8,596 nt of DNA from an uncultured Paracoccaceae bacterium (GTDB taxonomy: Bacteria > Pseudomonadota > Alphaproteobacteria > Rhodobacterales > Rhodobacteraceae): positions 1 through 8,596 of the forward strand of contig CAJXHQ010000101.1 of assembly GCA_913054485.1 (NCBI GenBank), written 5' to 3'. Of this stretch, positions 6,759 through 8,596 are shown in pieces. The notes beneath the pieces are model-generated. The model did no database searches. It saw only the letters and a program-made list of their open reading frames with translations, and was not told the DNA's origin. How positions within the stretch are numbered: the first letter of the stretch is position 1; each line of letters starts with the position of its first letter. The position numbers and the translations under genes are program-made.

Positions 6759-8596
6759 AAGCAGCGTTTCAGCGCATCCAGATAGGCGCCGTGATATTGC
6801 TGGCTGGGTTCCAGCATCGCCTTTTCAGCCCATTCATTCCAGGAATTGATAAACAGTTCCTGTCGATAAGATCCGGCAAGACGCTTTTGCAGCACATCGC
6901 GTAGCCACAGTTCAAAAGTTGCCGGATTGGCGCCATAGGCCATATGCGCCCCTCGGCCGCGTCGGGCGGTGTTGTCCCAGCTGGGCATGATGCCGGCAAT
7001 CGTATTGGCCGGCAAAGCCCCGGTATACTCCGGCGCAATACTGCGGGCGCGCAGGCCGTCATAGCTGTAGATCAGCCCCTGAAACCCCGGCGAGACTCCG
7101 ACCGGCATGCAATTGCCGTCCTTGCCGCCAAACAGGTAGTCCGAGTCTGCGTCCATCAGCCCGTGCGGCGGCATTTCAACCCAGAAATCAAACAGGTCTG
7201 CCGCAACCGCGCTCCTGCCTTCGGTATGGAACAGGACCGCGCCCAGCTCCACCTCGCCGACCCCGGCGGCACGCCAGGCGGCGCGCATCTGCGCCACCGC
7301 GGCGGCCGGGTCCGGCATGTCCTCGGGACGGTAGATCACAAAGCGCGGACGCGTGCCGTCCGGGCGCTGGTAGCGGGGATCACGGAAATAGGGCAGCAGG
7401 CTCTCTGCCAGATCTGCCGCGAAGCCTGGGCGGTAGTCCTGGGCGGCCAGGACCTCTCCGGTCAGCCCGTCCCAATTGCGCCGCCAGCTTTCATTGGCCC
7501 AGCACAGGTAGAAGGGAAATTCGATGTCGGGCCGCTCAATCAGGTTGTCCACCGGCCTATTCAGCAAGCGTTTGCCGCCGAACCAGTAATGGTAGACGCA
7601 AAAGGCATCCACCCCATGCGCTTTTGCCAGTTCCGCCTGACGGCCCATGACCTCGGGCAGGCGCAAATCATAATACCCAAGCGCCCCGGGCCGCGCCGGC
7701 TGGGCATGCCCGGCAAATTGCGGCCGGGCACTGCTGGCAGAGGCCCATTCTGTGAACCCCTCCCCCCACCAGAGGTCATTTTCCGGGATCGGATGAAACT
7801 GGGGCAGGTAGAAGGCCGAGACAAAACCGGGATGGCATGACACCGGGTCTGCGGGCGGAGCGATTTCTGATGTCTGGCGCATGGCAAGCCCGGCCGCTTC
7901 ACAGATGCGGCCGATGGCGCGTTCTGCCGCATGGGCGGGGGTTCCATCGGTCTGGCCGGTTTCTGCCGGAAAGTTTTCACAGCGCAGTTGCAAGCCGCGC
8001 AGCATCGTCAGAAGCCCCGGCTTCAGCCAATACATGGACCCCGCCGGAAAGGTGAGACTGTCAGCCTCCGGTGCCAGTTCGATCCGGGACAGAAGATCCC
8101 GCGCAGCAGGGAAATTGCTGCCCCACCAGTCCTCTCCCTCATAGAGCTGCCCGTCGGCGACCCAGACGCCGGCCTCCGGGTCTGCCAGGAAGCCGGCCAG
8201 CAGCGCCGGGGTTTGCGGGCCGGGCAGGATGCCGCTGACCAGATGCTTCCGCCAGCGGTCGCCGTCCTCCCGGTGCAGTGATTTCTTGGTGTGCAACTTG
8301 CACACCGCCTCATATCCATCCAGCCAGCCGCTGTTGACCAGGTGCAGGAACGGCAGGATATCCCGGCCCTTGTTCGGCATCACCACAACCCGTGCTCCGG
8401 GCCAGTCCTCCTCGATACGGGCTTGCAATTCGCGCGTGCCGTCCGCGGCATGTGTCAGGGTCACGTAAAGATCAAACTCCACCCCTGACCGGGCCAGAGC
8501 GTCCCGCAGCTCGGGCCAGAGATCCGGGTAGTAAACATGCACTGCCGCTGCCACGCGCGCGCCGCCGATACCGGAGCCGCGCAATTCCGGTGCTTT
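6755..8596 (-). CDS. RgpF-domain / WbsX (GH99-like) fusion protein, N-terminus outside window
   Basis: 613 residues are visible and the frame is open to the right edge (four more codons before the TTG at 8584), so the true start is probably beyond the window. Residues about 15-235 form a rhamnan-synthesis F (RgpF) domain: VAAAVHVYYPDLW, MPNKGRDILPFL, VCKLHTKKSLH and FPAGSMYWLKP. After a short Pro-rich linker, residues about 257-613 are a WbsX/GH99-like domain: FYLPQFHPIPENDLWWGEGFTEW in outline, GVDAFCVYHYWFGGKRLL, FYLCWANESWRRNWDG and FINSWNEWAEKAMLEP. Both domains occur in O-antigen and rhamnose-rich polysaccharide loci; their exact reactions are poorly defined. The stop overlaps the GT2 start (ATGA), so the two proteins probably act together. 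GC is distinctly higher from about 7141 rightwards than in the neighbouring genes. Confidence 0.9.
   Translation of the reverse strand, partial: KAPELRGSGIGGARVAAAVHVYYPDLWPELRDALARSGVEFDLYVTLTHAADGTRELQARIEEDWPGARVVVMPNKGRDILPFLHLVNSGWLDGYEAVCKLHTKKSLHREDGDRWRKHLVSGILPGPQTPALLAGFLADPEAGVWVADGQLYEGEDWWGSNFPAARDLLSRIELAPEADSLTFPAGSMYWLKPGLLTMLRGLQLRCENFPAETGQTDGTPAHAAERAIGRICEAAGLAMRQTSEIAPPADPVSCHPGFVSAFYLPQFHPIPENDLWWGEGFTEWASASSARPQFAGHAQPARPGALGYYDLRLPEVMGRQAELAKAHGVDAFCVYHYWFGGKRLLNRPVDNLIERPDIEFPFYLCWANESWRRNWDGLTGEVLAAQDYRPGFAADLAESLLPYFRDPRYQRPDGTRPRFVIYRPEDMPDPAAAVAQMRAAWRAAGVGEVELGAVLFHTEGRSAVAADLFDFWVEMPPHGLMDADSDYLFGGKDGNCMPVGVSPGFQGLIYSYDGLRARSIAPEYTGALPANTIAGIMPSWDNTARRGRGAHMAYGANPATFELWLRDVLQKRLAGSYRQELFINSWNEWAEKAMLEPSQQYHGAYLDALKRCL
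8288..8306. repeat. 19-bp perfect palindrome inside the RgpF domain
   Basis: GGTGTGCAA, a single C, then TTGCACACC: 9-bp arms with exact complementarity around one central base. It coincides with codons for the conserved VCKLHT motif, so it may be a by-product of coding, but exact arms of this length are uncommon by chance in 8.6 kb. No T-run follows on either strand, so it is not a terminator. Confidence 0.6.

Noticed and set aside
7707..7730. TGCCCGGC / GCCGGGCA inverted repeat with 8-nt loop
   Set aside because: Arms of 8 bp with a free choice of loop length are expected about once by chance in a GC-rich sequence of this size; no other regulatory sign is present.
6944..7840. 298-codon open frame on the plus strand
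   Set aside because: It is antisense to the well-conserved WbsX domain and its Arg/Pro/His-rich translation resembles no protein.

Overview
The window is a compact surface-polysaccharide biosynthesis segment, most likely from a marine alphaproteobacterium of the Rhodobacteraceae (Roseobacter group). That assignment is an inference. It rests on the GC content (by hand roughly 55-60% on the left, 62-69% on the right), the style of the proteins, and the combination of dTDP-rhamnose genes, a Wza-type export lipoprotein, a small ExoY-type sugar transferase and an RgpF/WbsX protein. No rRNA, tRNA, insertion sequence, CRISPR array or replication origin is visible, and no gene-free stretch exceeds 86 bp.

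Layout. (1) Bases 1-3108, plus strand: the tail of rfbB, then rfbD and rfbA (dTDP-L-rhamnose synthesis), then a family-4 glycosyltransferase. rfbB/rfbD and rfbD/rfbA overlap through ATGA. (2) Bases 3118-4245, minus strand: an outer-membrane polysaccharide export lipoprotein (OPX, Wza-like), with its stop 9 bp from the glycosyltransferase stop. (3) An 86-bp divergent region (4246-4331) with a sigma70-like promoter for the OPX gene and a direct repeat around its -35 box. (4) Bases 4332-5800, plus strand: an extended-SDR sugar-nucleotide epimerase/dehydratase, coupled by ATGA overlap to a membrane-anchored phosphoglycosyl transferase that would start the glycan on the lipid carrier. (5) Bases 5805-8596, minus strand: a protein with an N-terminal RgpF (rhamnan synthesis) domain and a C-terminal WbsX/GH99-like domain, running off the right edge, coupled by ATGA overlap to a family-2 glycosyltransferase whose stop lies 4 bp from the transferase stop.

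Together the genes would make dTDP-L-rhamnose, place the first sugar-phosphate on undecaprenyl phosphate, extend the repeat unit with several glycosyltransferases, and export a polymer through the OPX channel. Wzc, Wzx and Wzy homologues and rfbC are not in the window and probably lie outside it. The whole is a plausible exopolysaccharide or O-antigen locus of the kind linked to attachment and biofilm in roseobacters. The families are all known. I did not find a clearly new system. The most notable points are the RgpF-WbsX fusion with a composition change inside it, an exact 19-bp palindrome in that gene, and the divergent regulatory region.
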